Source of the DNA: CAYWMY01 sp046352935 | GTDB taxonomy: Bacteria; Pseudomonadota; Gammaproteobacteria; Steroidobacterales; Steroidobacteraceae | DNA: 43,485 nucleotides | Assembly (NCBI GenBank): GCA_046352935.1 | Contig: JAXMGR010000024.1 | Span: 1-43,485 of the forward strand | Reading direction: 5' to 3' | Shown here: positions 8,929 through 17,099 of the stretch, piece after piece | Layout: every line of letters begins with the position of its first letter | Numbering within the stretch: position 1 is the first letter of the stretch | Translations under genes and position numbers: made by a program | The notes under the pieces: generated by a model | The model's input: only the letters and a program-made list of their open reading frames with translations | Told to the model about the DNA's origin: nothing | Database searches by the model: none

Positions 8929-9106
8929 GCGTGATTTCCGGGAGATGCACTCCGTGTCGAGGACGTACCGATGGCGCGGCACGCGCCGGGCGGACGCCGT
9001 GCCCTGTGCTACATTTGAAGTCGTGTGATCGGTCTGCGTTCAGCGGGCCGTCTGGTTTTCTGCAGCCCCCCGGCCGGGGGAATTCATCACGGAACTGGTG
9101 ACGACG

Positions 9107-9703
9107 ATGCATGGATCGATGCATGGATTGAGATATGGAGTCCCGCGGTACCTGCGAGCGCTCGCCTGTCTGTTGCTCGTGGTCGTGTCGGTTTCCGCCC
9201 GTGCGGCCGGGCCCGTTGGCGCCGAGTACAGGCTGCTCCCGGGTGATCGGCTCGAGATCGCGGTGTGGAAGGAGGCGGACCTGCAGAAGGTCGTGATCGT
9301 CACCCCCGACGGGAATCTCTCGTTCCCGCTGATCGGTGTCGTCTCGGCCGCGGGCAAGACGATCGTCGAGGTGCGGCAGGAAATCGAGCGGCGCCTCGCG
9401 ACCTACATGCCCGACCCGGTGGTTACGGTCACCGTGACGGCGCTTGCCGGCCGGGTCTACGTGATCGGCCAGGTGGCACGTCCCGGTGCGTTCGAGACCA
9501 ATCCGAGGATCAACGTGCTGCAGGCCCTCGCCCTTGCCGGCGGCCTGACACCCTTCGCGAAGGGCGACGACATCATCGTGCTGCGGGCCGACCCGGCCGG
9601 CAGCCAGCGCGTATTGCAGTTCAGGTTCGGGCAGGTGAGCCAGGGACGCAATGTCGAACAGAACACCCTGCTGGAGAATGGCGATGTCATCGTTGTGCCG
9701 TAA
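9107..9703 (+). CDS. Short OPX-family polysaccharide export protein (Wza-like, no outer-membrane helix domain)
   Basis: About 198 residues. A Sec-type signal (RYLRALACLLLVVVSVSARA) has no lipobox cysteine. Then comes the Poly_export domain, EYRLLPGDRLEIAVWKE and PDGNLSFPLIGVV, and one SLBB domain, VYVIGQVARPGAFETN with INVLQALALAGGLT. E. coli Wza (about 380 residues) has further SLBB repeats and a C-terminal amphipathic helix forming the outer-membrane pore; neither fits here. Start choice: GTG at 9098 and ATGs at 9107 and 9119 are in frame, the last two created by a 12-base tandem repeat; 9107 is preferred (GGTGA five bases upstream). The 178 bases upstream hold a perfect palindrome CCCCCGG/CCGGGGG at 9067-9080. 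The stop overlaps the next gene. Confidence 0.85.
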   Translation: MHGSMHGLRYGVPRYLRALACLLLVVVSVSARAAGPVGAEYRLLPGDRLEIAVWKEADLQKVVIVTPDGNLSFPLIGVVSAAGKTIVEVRQEIERRLATYMPDPVVTVTVTALAGRVYVIGQVARPGAFETNPRINVLQALALAGGLTPFAKGDDIIVLRADPAGSQRVLQFRFGQVSQGRNVEQNTLLENGDVIVVP

Positions 9704-10940
9704 CGCCGAGTCTGCCTCGCGAGCCGTCGCGGCTGCCTGCCTGCTGGCCGGCACCGTCTCGCTGCCGGCTCTCGCCGCTGATACGTACTTCCAGCCCATG
9801 GCGAATGTGCGGGTCGATCACGAGTCGAATCGCAGGCTGGTGCCCGACGGGCTGCCATCGAAGAGCGTGACGGGCTACACCGCGAGCGCCGGTGCCGTGT
9901 TCGGCGCCCGGACTCCACGCAGCGAAACGGATGTCCGTCCGGAGATCAGTTTCTCGCGCTATCCGGACGAGAAGGAATTCAACCAGACCGAGGCGCGGCT
10001 GGACTTCCGTACCCGGTACCGGTCCGAGCGCAGCACGCTCGGCCTGATGGCGAAGTACTCGCGAATGAGTGAGTACAACGCCGAGTTCGGCGACGCCGCG
10101 TTCGACGAGTTCGACCCGGATGCGCCGCCGGTCACCGGCGACGGCACCGTGCTGGCCTCGGAGCGCCGCACCCGCGTGGACCTGCGTCCCAGCTTCGAGT
10201 ACCGGTTGTCGCCGCTCACGCGGATCGGGCTCGACCTGCTCGCGCAGGACGTCAGCTACAGCGCTGACGGTGCGACGTCGCAGGTGGACCACCGCAACTA
10301 CGATGTGGATCTGCGTCTGGCCCGGCAGCTGAGCCCGAGGACCACGGTCCTGGCCGGTGTCTTCGCGACGCGCTACGAGACCGAGGACGACGTCAATGTC
10401 ACCGATGGCTATGGCGCATCGCTGGGATTGCAGCAGCGCTGGAGCGAGACGTTCACGGCCGACGTGAACTTCCGTATCGAGGACAGCAACATCGAGGTCC
10501 GCACGACCGAGATCGGCGGGCCGGTGACCCTGAAGGAGAGCAAGACGCCGTGGACCCTGCAGGGCGCCCTTGCCTGGCGAGGCCAGGTCACGCGGGTCCG
10601 GGTGATGGCCGGCCACATGCTGGCGCCATCGGGCAGCGGTTCGCGCAACGAGCGCGACGAAATCCGCGCGCAGGTTGACCGGGATCTCAGCGAGCGACTG
10701 ATCTGGCGCGGTATCGTCCGCGCGTTCCACGAGAAGCGCGAGGGTGAACTCGGGCAGCGGAACGAGCGCGATTCGGCACGGCTCGAGACCTCACTGGACT
10801 GGCGTGCAGCACCCACCTGGTTCGTCCGGGTCGGGGCGGCCTACACGTGGCAGGACCGGAAGACGGATCCCGCCTCCGCGGACAGCGCGTCCGTGTACGT
10901 TTCCATCGGTTACCAGGGGCTGGGCCCGGCCCGGCGTTGA
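9684..10940 (+). CDS. Outer-membrane beta-barrel protein (BBP2-like porin) of the EPS export system
   Basis: About 418 residues. A signal peptide (ASRAVAAACLLAGTVSLPAL, cleavage after ALA) is followed by alternating amphipathic strands rich in aromatic and charged residues (SFSRYPDEKEF, RLDFRTRYRS, GVFATRYETED, ASVYVSIGYQGLG), ending in a strand typical of outer-membrane proteins. It resembles the putative beta-barrel porin-2 family seen beside short OPX proteins. ATGs at 9678 and 9684 both precede the signal peptide; an in-frame ATG at 9651 would add residues unlike a signal. It overlaps the OPX gene by about 20 bases. Inferred role: the outer-membrane channel partner of the OPX protein. Confidence 0.8.
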   Translation: MSSLCRNAESASRAVAAACLLAGTVSLPALAADTYFQPMANVRVDHESNRRLVPDGLPSKSVTGYTASAGAVFGARTPRSETDVRPEISFSRYPDEKEFNQTEARLDFRTRYRSERSTLGLMAKYSRMSEYNAEFGDAAFDEFDPDAPPVTGDGTVLASERRTRVDLRPSFEYRLSPLTRIGLDLLAQDVSYSADGATSQVDHRNYDVDLRLARQLSPRTTVLAGVFATRYETEDDVNVTDGYGASLGLQQRWSETFTADVNFRIEDSNIEVRTTEIGGPVTLKESKTPWTLQGALAWRGQVTRVRVMAGHMLAPSGSGSRNERDEIRAQVDRDLSERLIWRGIVRAFHEKREGELGQRNERDSARLETSLDWRAAPTWFVRVGAAYTWQDRKTDPASADSASVYVSIGYQGLGPARR

Positions 10941-10985
10941 ACCGGCGGCATCACGGAGCGTCAGAGGAATCACGGACAAGGGAAC

Positions 10986-12548
10986 ATGGCGACCAACGAC
11001 ACGGCTTATACGCTTGCTGACTACGTCTCACTGCTGAAGCGCAGGCGGCGTATTCTGCTGACCGTCTTCCCGGCCGCGGTGCTGATCTCCATCTTCTATG
11101 CCTATTGGCTTCCGACCCTGTACGAGTCGAGCGCGACCATCCTGATCGAGGCTTCCTCGGTCTCGGACAAGATGGTCATGACGACGGTGGCCATCGACTC
11201 CGACGCACAGATCAACGCGGTACGCCGCGGTGCGCTCTCCAACGAGAATCTCCGCGTTCTCGTCCAGAAGCTCGATCCGTACCCGGACAGCCCGGAGATG
11301 TCGGTCGACGACAAGATCTCACTGGTTCGGAGTTCTGTGTCGCTGCTGCGTGTGAGTCCGACGGACTTCAAGCCGGACGTGAATGGTGCGGCGTTCACGA
11401 TCAGCTACCAGAACCCGGACCGAGCCCGTGCCAAGGCGGTGATGCAGCAGCTCGCCGAACTCTTCCTGGACTACAACCGCAAGGCGCGTGAGCGTGCGGC
11501 GGACGAGACCTACCGTTTCCTCTCGGAGAAGGCCAAGGCGGTGGACGCTGAGGTGCGCGCGGCCGACCAGAAGATCGCTGACTTCAAGCGCCGCTTCGGG
11601 AATGCGCTGCCGGAGGACCGGGTCCGCAACGAAGTCGCCATGGAGCGGGCCCGTGGATCGCTGGATGACCTGGAAGGGCGCATTCGCGATGCCGAGCAGC
11701 ACGAGCAGGACCTCGAACTGCAGTTGAGCCAGCTGAATCCAACGCTGGCCGGGGCGGCGGGTGACTGGAGAACGGAGCTCGCGAACGCGAAGGCACAGCT
11801 GGCGGCGGCCGAACAGCGGTATACGCCTGAGCACCCGGACGTTCGTCGCCTGCGTCGCGCGGTTGCCGAGCTGGCCGCACGCGGCGCGTCCGAGTCCGGC
11901 AAGGCCGTCGTGCCCGACAATCCCGAATACCTGCGTGTGTCCACGGCGCTCGCGGCTGCACGTCGTGATACCGAAGCGCTCCGCAGTCTCGCCATCCGCA
12001 CGCGTGGCGAACTGCAGTCGGCCGCGGGGTATCTGTCGATGACGCCGGCGGTCGAGCGGGAGTACACGGAGCTGATGCGGTCGCAGTCGGTGGCGCGGGA
12101 GCAGTTCGCGGAGATCCAGGAAAAGCTGCACACGGCCGAGATCGGCAAGACGTTCGAGACGGAGGTCCAGGGCGAGCGCTACACGCTCGTGCGATCGGCT
12201 TCGTCGCCATCTTCACCCGCGAGCCCGAATCGTCTCGGGTTGATCATGCTGGGCTTCCTGCTGGGCGGTGGCCTTTCGGTCGGTCTCGCTGCGCTGGCCG
12301 AGACCTCCGACCAGACGGTGCGCAGCTATCACGATGTTCGCCAGGTTTCGCGTGTCGCCCTGCTGGGTGCCGTGCCGATCCTCCTGAACCCCGTGGACGC
12401 GCGCCGCCGGAAGATCCTCGTGGGCACTTATGCGGGGGTCTTCGGTGTGGCGTTGTTGATCGTCGGCATCACGGTCGCCCGCGCCGACGGGAACCCGATG
12501 GCTCCCGGGCCCCTGCCAGCCGGAACAACGAAGGTATCTACGCAATGA
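10986..12548 (+). CDS. Polysaccharide chain-length regulator / co-polymerase (Wzz/GumC family)
   Basis: 520 residues. Wzz domain at the N-terminus (YTLADYVSLLKRRRRILLTV, then a membrane helix near 24-41 and SATILIEASSV), a long periplasmic heptad-rich coiled coil (about 165-280, with A/E/R-rich repeats), the GNVR-type region with VEREYTELMR, a proline-rich SSPSSPASPNR segment, then membrane helices at about 420-435 and 475-490. It sets polymer length at the inner membrane. There is no kinase domain; the kinase is the next gene, whose ATG overlaps this stop (ATGA at 12545-12548). The layout, with a third membrane helix near the C-terminus, resembles chain-length proteins of exosortase-linked EPS loci, but no exosortase was found. 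Confidence 0.9.
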   Translation: MATNDTAYTLADYVSLLKRRRRILLTVFPAAVLISIFYAYWLPTLYESSATILIEASSVSDKMVMTTVAIDSDAQINAVRRGALSNENLRVLVQKLDPYPDSPEMSVDDKISLVRSSVSLLRVSPTDFKPDVNGAAFTISYQNPDRARAKAVMQQLAELFLDYNRKARERAADETYRFLSEKAKAVDAEVRAADQKIADFKRRFGNALPEDRVRNEVAMERARGSLDDLEGRIRDAEQHEQDLELQLSQLNPTLAGAAGDWRTELANAKAQLAAAEQRYTPEHPDVRRLRRAVAELAARGASESGKAVVPDNPEYLRVSTALAAARRDTEALRSLAIRTRGELQSAAGYLSMTPAVEREYTELMRSQSVAREQFAEIQEKLHTAEIGKTFETEVQGERYTLVRSASSPSSPASPNRLGLIMLGFLLGGGLSVGLAALAETSDQTVRSYHDVRQVSRVALLGAVPILLNPVDARRRKILVGTYAGVFGVALLIVGITVARADGNPMAPGPLPAGTTKVSTQ

Positions 12549-13453
12549 CCGTTCAGGACGCTCTGGAGCGAGCCAAGCAGATGGCCAAGGCCAGGGAGGC
12601 TCGTGTGGCCCCCGCGCGGGTTCTGCCGCCTGCGGCGCCACCACCGCTGCCGGTCAGCCGGCCCGAGTCCGCTGCGCCGATTGCGGTTCCGCTCCAGGCC
12701 TACGCACCGAACGAGGAGCGGCGTTCCCCGCTGCCTGCCTTCACGGTTCGTCCGTACGATCCGGGTGTGTGCACCGAGAACAGGGTTCTTGTCCCGGAGG
12801 CGAAATCAGTTGATGTGCAGCACGGCGCTGCTGCGTACCGCATCCTGCGGGCGCGTCTCCTGCAGCGCGTGCGCAGTGACAACTGGACGGCCGTCGGACT
12901 GACGAGTCCGGGACCCAGCGAAGGCAAGTCGCTCACTGCCCTCAATCTTGCGCTCACCATCGCGGCGGAGCGCAACAATGACGTTTTCCTGCTCGATCTC
13001 GATCTCCGGAATCCCAGCGTCGCACGCTACCTCGGCGTGACCCCTCCCAGGGAAATCGCCAGTTACCTGGGCGGCACCTGTCAGGCCGAAGAGGTGCTGT
13101 TCTCGATCGGCATCGAACACCTGACCATCGCTGCGAACGGCCGTGGCGACGAGCGTGCGTCAGAACTGCTCGCGACCGGGCGCCTTTACGAACTCCTGAC
13201 CTACATCCGCAGGGTGTCCACGCGACCCCTCGTGCTCGTCGACATGCCGCCGGTCCTGAACACGGACGATGCGCTGGTGGTGGCACCCCAGCTCGACGGC
13301 ATGCTGCTCGTCGTGGGTGAGGGGCGTACCCGCAGGGACGGCCTCGAGCGGGCAGTGGAACTGCTCGCCGATTTCAATCTCGGCGGCATCGTGCTCAATC
13401 ACTCGCGGGAGTCGCTGCAGGAGTATTACAGCGGCAGCTACGGGTCCGTGTAG
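12545..13453 (+). CDS. BY-kinase-type tyrosine autokinase (CpsD/CapB-like)
   Basis: 302 residues. A proline/alanine-rich N-terminal linker (about 20-55) precedes the kinase: Walker A at about 122-129 (GPSEGKSL), Walker A' (VFLLDLDLRNPS) and Walker B (PLVLVDMPP). The C-terminus, EYYSGSYGSV, carries a short cluster of three tyrosines, the expected autophosphorylation tail. It works with the upstream chain-length regulator to control polymerisation and is a separate polypeptide, as in the CapA/CapB arrangement. In the Walker A motif GKS is followed by L instead of the commoner T; the lysine and serine are present. It is the last gene of this plus-strand operon and faces a convergent GT4 gene. 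Confidence 0.9.
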   Translation: MTVQDALERAKQMAKAREARVAPARVLPPAAPPPLPVSRPESAAPIAVPLQAYAPNEERRSPLPAFTVRPYDPGVCTENRVLVPEAKSVDVQHGAAAYRILRARLLQRVRSDNWTAVGLTSPGPSEGKSLTALNLALTIAAERNNDVFLLDLDLRNPSVARYLGVTPPREIASYLGGTCQAEEVLFSIGIEHLTIAANGRGDERASELLATGRLYELLTYIRRVSTRPLVLVDMPPVLNTDDALVVAPQLDGMLLVVGEGRTRRDGLERAVELLADFNLGGIVLNHSRESLQEYYSGSYGSV

Positions 13454-13503
13454 CCGGAGAGCGCTGCACAGCGGCAGTTCTCGCCGGCCTGCAGTGGCGT
13501 CCG

Positions 13504-13518
13504 CCGCCTCCCGGGCGG
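13504..13518. terminator. Weak hairpin between convergent genes
   Basis: CCGCC (13504-13508) and GGCGG (13514-13518) around a 5-base loop, in the 66-base gap between the converging kinase and GT4 genes. There is no U-run beyond TT, so a terminator role is only suggested by position. Confidence 0.25.
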
Positions 13519-13519
13519 T

Positions 13520-14722
13520 TCAGCGTCGTTGAAATGCCCTGTCGTACGCGGCCAGCAGCTTCGGCACCTGATGATGCCAGGCGAGTTCGCCCTCGACACG
13601 GCGTCGCCCGGATTCGCCCATGACGGCACGGCGTGGCGCGTCGTCCAGAAGCTCGACTATCCTGAGCGCGAAATCCTCGATGTCATTGGGTTTCGCGTAG
13701 AGCGAGGCGTCTCCGGCCGAGAAGCGCCCTTCGGTCAGATCGAACTGGACGATGGGTTTCCCGAGTGCCATGTACTCGAGAATCTTGTTCATGGTCGACT
13801 TGTCGTTCATCGGGTTGGCCCGATCCGGGTTCAGGCAGATGTCCGCCGTACCCAGGATCTGCCAGAGGTCCTCGTCGGATACGCGTCCCGTGAACTGCAC
13901 GCAGTCGTCGAGGCCGAGGCGCGTGCTCATGGCGCGCAGCGCGGGCAGTTCCGTGCCGTCGCCGATGATCACGAACTGCACGTCGTCACGATCGAGCCGG
14001 TGGCGCATGAAGTGTACCGCTTCGAGCAGCAGATCGAGCCCTTCCTGTTTGCCGATGACGCCGACGTATCCGGCGAGGAACTTCCGGCCGCGCCGGAGTT
14101 CCGGGCGCGGTGGCAGGTACTGCACGCGTCGCAGATCCGGGCCGCTGCGTACCACGAAAACCCGCTCTGGATCCATGCCGGCCCGGTCGATCGCGATGCT
14201 GCGGTACGACTCGTTGGTGGCGATGCTGGCGTCGGCGGCGGCAAAGGTCCAGCGCTCCAGCCGGCAGAGCAGGCGGTACCAGATGTCGCGGCGGTTGAAC
14301 TTGGCTTCGTAGAGTTCGGGGTTGATGTCGTGATGGTCGAAGACGAAGCGTTTGCCGAACAGCTTGAACAGACGGCCGATGATGAAGATCGTATCGGGCG
14401 GGTTGCACGCATGGATGACGTCGAAGCCGCGCGTCAGGGCGATGCGTGCCGCGAGCCAGAGCTCCATGAGCAGTGACGAGGAGTATTCCAGGGCATAGCC
14501 CATCGCCGAGTCCGCCTCGAAGGGCAGGGGATGCCGGTAGACGTGGATGCCCTCCAGGACCTCGTAGGACCTGTCGTATCCGCGGCCCTTGGGACAGATG
14601 ATGCTGACCTGGTAGCCGTTTGCCGTGAGTGCGAGCGCCTCCTGCCACACCCGCCGGTCGAAGGGGCAGGGGAGGTTCTCGACGATGATCAGGACGCGCC
14701 GGCTACCAGGCGATGCCGGCAT
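13520..14722 (-). CDS. GT4 family glycosyltransferase (WbuB-like)
   Basis: 400 residues with a GT-B fold. The N-terminus RVLIIVENLPCPFDRRVWQEA is the characteristic first strand and loop of WbuB/WsaF-like GT4 enzymes; FDVIHACNPPDTIF and FDHHDINPELY follow; the donor domain has GYVGVIGKQEGLDLLLEA and NKILEYMALGKPIVQFDL with the acidic E residue. It acts in the cytoplasm on the lipid-linked repeat. It overlaps the 3' end of the AlgD-type gene by about 20 bases and shares its transcription unit. Donor unknown; linkage with the dehydrogenase makes a GDP-linked uronate donor a reasonable guess only. Confidence 0.9.
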   Translation of the reverse strand: MPASPGSRRVLIIVENLPCPFDRRVWQEALALTANGYQVSIICPKGRGYDRSYEVLEGIHVYRHPLPFEADSAMGYALEYSSSLLMELWLAARIALTRGFDVIHACNPPDTIFIIGRLFKLFGKRFVFDHHDINPELYEAKFNRRDIWYRLLCRLERWTFAAADASIATNESYRSIAIDRAGMDPERVFVVRSGPDLRRVQYLPPRPELRRGRKFLAGYVGVIGKQEGLDLLLEAVHFMRHRLDRDDVQFVIIGDGTELPALRAMSTRLGLDDCVQFTGRVSDEDLWQILGTADICLNPDRANPMNDKSTMNKILEYMALGKPIVQFDLTEGRFSAGDASLYAKPNDIEDFALRIVELLDDAPRRAVMGESGRRRVEGELAWHHQVPKLLAAYDRAFQRR

Positions 14723-16034
14723 AGCGCAGCGCCCGGGTCGACATGAGTTGTTCTTCGTTCTTCCAGATGCCGACCAGGTCGATCAGCTGCTTGCCCTTGC
14801 CGAGCCGGGCTGCAATATCGCCGAAATCCTTCTCCGCCGTTGCCATGACCACGACGTCCGCGTGCTCGAAGAGCGCCTCCGGCGTATCGACCAGCAGACG
14901 GCCGATGTGCGGCACGTGATTCAGGATGTAATCGCGGTTGGCACCGACCAGGCTGGCGAGCTTGACGTTGCGGTCGAAGATGCGCAGGTCCAGACCTTTG
15001 CCGATCAGCCGTTCGGCCAGCGTGACGATCGGGCTCTCGCGCATGTCATCGGTGCCTTCCTTGAAGCTGAGGCCCATGAGCCCGACCCGCCGCGAGCCGG
15101 TCTGCAGGACCATGTCGATGGCGTGATCGATGTGTACGCGATTGCTGGCGAGGATGGCGGACAGCACCGGCGTGTTCACGTCCAGCAGGCGCCCCTGGTA
15201 GGTCACTGCGCGCACGTCCTTGGGCAGGCACGAGCCGCCGAACGCGAAGCCCGGGCGGAGATACGTCGTCGAAATATTGAGCTTGCGATCCTCGCAGAAG
15301 AGCTTCATGAGTTCCCGCGAGTCGACGTTCATGGCCCGGCACAGCCGGCCCATCTCATTGGCGAAGGTCACCTTCAGGGCGTGCCAGGAGTTGTCGGCAT
15401 ACTTGACCATCTCGGCCGTGCGCAGGCTCGTGACGAGCATCGGTGCATCGAGATGCCGGTAGACTTCGCGGACCGGGGCGGCGGCCCGATCGTCCGTGGC
15501 GCCGATGACCGTCTTGGGTGGATGGTCGTAGTCGAAGATCGCGGTGCCTTCCCGCAGGAACTCCGGGTTGATGCACACCCCGAAGTCCTGGCCGGCTCGC
15601 TTGCCCGAGGCTTCCTCGAGTGTCGGGATCACCACCGATTCCATCGAGCCCGGCAGCATGGTGCTGCGGATCACGACAACCTTGTAGTCTCCGCAGCGGC
15701 CCAGTGCCGCGCCGATCTGCTGGCAGGTCCGCCGGACATACGACAGGTCGAGGCTGCCGTTCGCGTGTCCCGGCGTGCCCACGCAGATCAGCATGAAATC
15801 TCCGTGCTCGACTGCGGCCTCGGGATCAGCCGTCGCCCGCAACCGTCCTGCCGCCACGCCGTCGGCGATCAGGCCATCCAGGCCCGGCTCGACGATGGGG
15901 CTCTTGCCCTGGCCGACGAGACTCGTCTTGACGTCGTTGGGGTCAACGCCGACGACCTCATGGCCGTCGCGCGCGAGGCAGCCCGCCGAGACCACTCCAA
16001 CATACCCGAGTCCAAAAACTGATATCCTCACCAT
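14703..16034 (-). CDS. algD: GDP-mannose 6-dehydrogenase (AlgD type)
   Basis: 443 residues from the ATG at 16034 (GGGAG upstream; a TTG three bases earlier is also in frame). It oxidises GDP-mannose to GDP-mannuronate with NAD. Seen: Rossmann motif GLGYVG (8-13), GKSPIVEPGL, FICVGTP-like LICVGTPGHANG, the NPEFLREGTAIFDYD block, and the catalytic cysteine C269 in FAFGGSCLPKD, then LSFKEGTDDMRESP and LRIFDRNV. These match Pseudomonas AlgD closely in order and wording, much more than UDP-glucose dehydrogenases (Ugd/TuaD). It is divergent from the sulfotransferase operon across a 183-base gap. There is no alginate synthase (Alg8/Alg44) nearby, so the product probably feeds a Wzx/Wzy polymer. Confidence 0.88.
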   Translation of the reverse strand: MVRISVFGLGYVGVVSAGCLARDGHEVVGVDPNDVKTSLVGQGKSPIVEPGLDGLIADGVAAGRLRATADPEAAVEHGDFMLICVGTPGHANGSLDLSYVRRTCQQIGAALGRCGDYKVVVIRSTMLPGSMESVVIPTLEEASGKRAGQDFGVCINPEFLREGTAIFDYDHPPKTVIGATDDRAAAPVREVYRHLDAPMLVTSLRTAEMVKYADNSWHALKVTFANEMGRLCRAMNVDSRELMKLFCEDRKLNISTTYLRPGFAFGGSCLPKDVRAVTYQGRLLDVNTPVLSAILASNRVHIDHAIDMVLQTGSRRVGLMGLSFKEGTDDMRESPIVTLAERLIGKGLDLRIFDRNVKLASLVGANRDYILNHVPHIGRLLVDTPEALFEHADVVVMATAEKDFGDIAARLGKGKQLIDLVGIWKNEEQLMSTRALRYAGIAW

Positions 16035-16078
16035 CAACTCCCGTCGTCAATGAAACCCAAGGCACCAAGCGCACAGTC

Positions 16079-16094
16079 TGGCAGCAGCGATGCA
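16079..16094 (+). promoter_or_regulatory. Candidate sigma54 (-24/-12) promoter for the sulfotransferase operon
   Basis: TGGCAGCAGCGATGCA: the GG and GC doublets are exactly ten bases apart and TGGCA and TGCA fit the RpoN consensus, with an A instead of T at the first of the TTGC bases. Predicted start near 16105, about 113 bases before the first codon. Confidence 0.4.
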
Positions 16095-16217
16095 CGGGGT
16101 CCGATACGCAGATCACGCTGGAATTCGGCCGCAGGCAATGACTTGAGACCTGAGTCCTGTTCGCATCGTGCGACCCTGTGATGTCATTTCGCCCCGTTCC
16201 CTCGCCCCAGACCGCCG

Positions 16218-17090
16218 ATGCATCGTCCCGCGACCGAAGTTCCCCCACTTGGCCCTGCTGATCTGTCCGGTCCCGAGCGATCGCTCGCGAGAAGGTACCA
16301 TTCGCGTCGGCACGGCTGGAAGCGCTTTGCGCGCGATTTCCGCGGGCGCAGCGAGCCGCTGCTGTCGATGCTCGGCACGTTTCCGGGTGCTGTGCTGGTG
16401 GCGGGGTGTCAGCGGTCCGGGACGACGATGCTGACGCGGCTGATCGCCGCCAGCCGCGACTTCCGCCGCTTCGCCTTCACCCACGACGATGAACTCGATG
16501 CCGCCCTGATCCTCGCGGGCGCGATCCACCTGCCGGCGGCGGGGCGGTACTGCTTTCAGACCACCTATCTCAACGAGCGGTACGGCGAGTACAGCCTGCT
16601 CGGCGCGGACCAGCGCCTGATCTGGGTGGTCCGCAATCCGCACTCGGTCGTCTACTCGATGGTCCACAACTGGCGGCGATACGCCCTCGAGGAACTGTAT
16701 CGCTCGTGCGGCCGGGATCCGGCGCAGGCCGACGGGATGGATATCCCCTGGTGGAAGTGCATGTTCGCCGACGGCTGGGCCGAGAAGGCCTGCCGCGCGT
16801 ATCGCGGGAAGGCAGCACAGATCTTCGAGTTGCGCCAGCTGCTGCCCGCGGAGCGGCTACTCGTCGTGGACTACGATGCTCTGGTCCGGGACCCTTCGGC
16901 CTGGCTGCCGCGCGTCTTCGCATTCATCGGCACATCCGGCGACGGAGCCGCTGGATCGCGCGTCCGGCGCGACAGCATCGGCAAGTCGAAGCGGCTGTCG
17001 GACCGGGAACGGGCGCTGGTGAGCCGACTGGCTCAGCCCACCTATGAGCGCACCCAGGAACTGGTGTCCCGGCCCGCCGGCCCGGCATGA
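16218..17090 (+). CDS. PAPS-dependent sulfotransferase
   Basis: 290 residues. The 5'-phosphosulfate loop is at about 62-73 (GCQRSGTTMLTRLI) and the 3'-phosphate-binding motif follows as LIWVVRNPHSVVYSMV. LLVVDYDALVRDP near the C-terminus is the usual late strand of the sulfotransferase fold. It should move sulfate from PAPS to a hydroxyl, here presumably of the EPS repeat or its lipid-linked precursor. It is first in the plus-strand operon, ten bases before a GT4 gene. No PAPS-making genes (cysC, cysN/D) lie in the window, so the donor must come from elsewhere. Carbohydrate as acceptor is inferred from context. Confidence 0.82.
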   Translation: MHRPATEVPPLGPADLSGPERSLARRYHSRRHGWKRFARDFRGRSEPLLSMLGTFPGAVLVAGCQRSGTTMLTRLIAASRDFRRFAFTHDDELDAALILAGAIHLPAAGRYCFQTTYLNERYGEYSLLGADQRLIWVVRNPHSVVYSMVHNWRRYALEELYRSCGRDPAQADGMDIPWWKCMFADGWAEKACRAYRGKAAQIFELRQLLPAERLLVVDYDALVRDPSAWLPRVFAFIGTSGDGAAGSRVRRDSIGKSKRLSDRERALVSRLAQPTYERTQELVSRPAGPA

Positions 17091-17099
17091 CCGGCACAC

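Noticed and set aside
8980..8996. Sigma54-like GG-N10-GC near TGGCGCGGCACGCGC
   Set aside because: The TTGC half is absent; the spacing match is expected by chance in GC-rich DNA.
9067..9080. Perfect 14-base palindrome CCCCCGG/CCGGGGG as a terminator
   Set aside because: No loop and no U-run, and it sits just upstream of a gene that appears to be in the same operon.
7524..13453. Exosortase/PEP-CTERM linkage of the export operon
   Set aside because: Chain-length protein, kinase and barrel resemble such loci, but no exosortase, PEP-CTERM protein or PrsK/PrsR gene is present in the window.
14625..16022. Plus-strand open frame of 465 codons over the AlgD-type gene
   Set aside because: Antisense to a gene with clear catalytic motifs; composition (His, Asp, Arg, Gln) is typical of a shadow frame.
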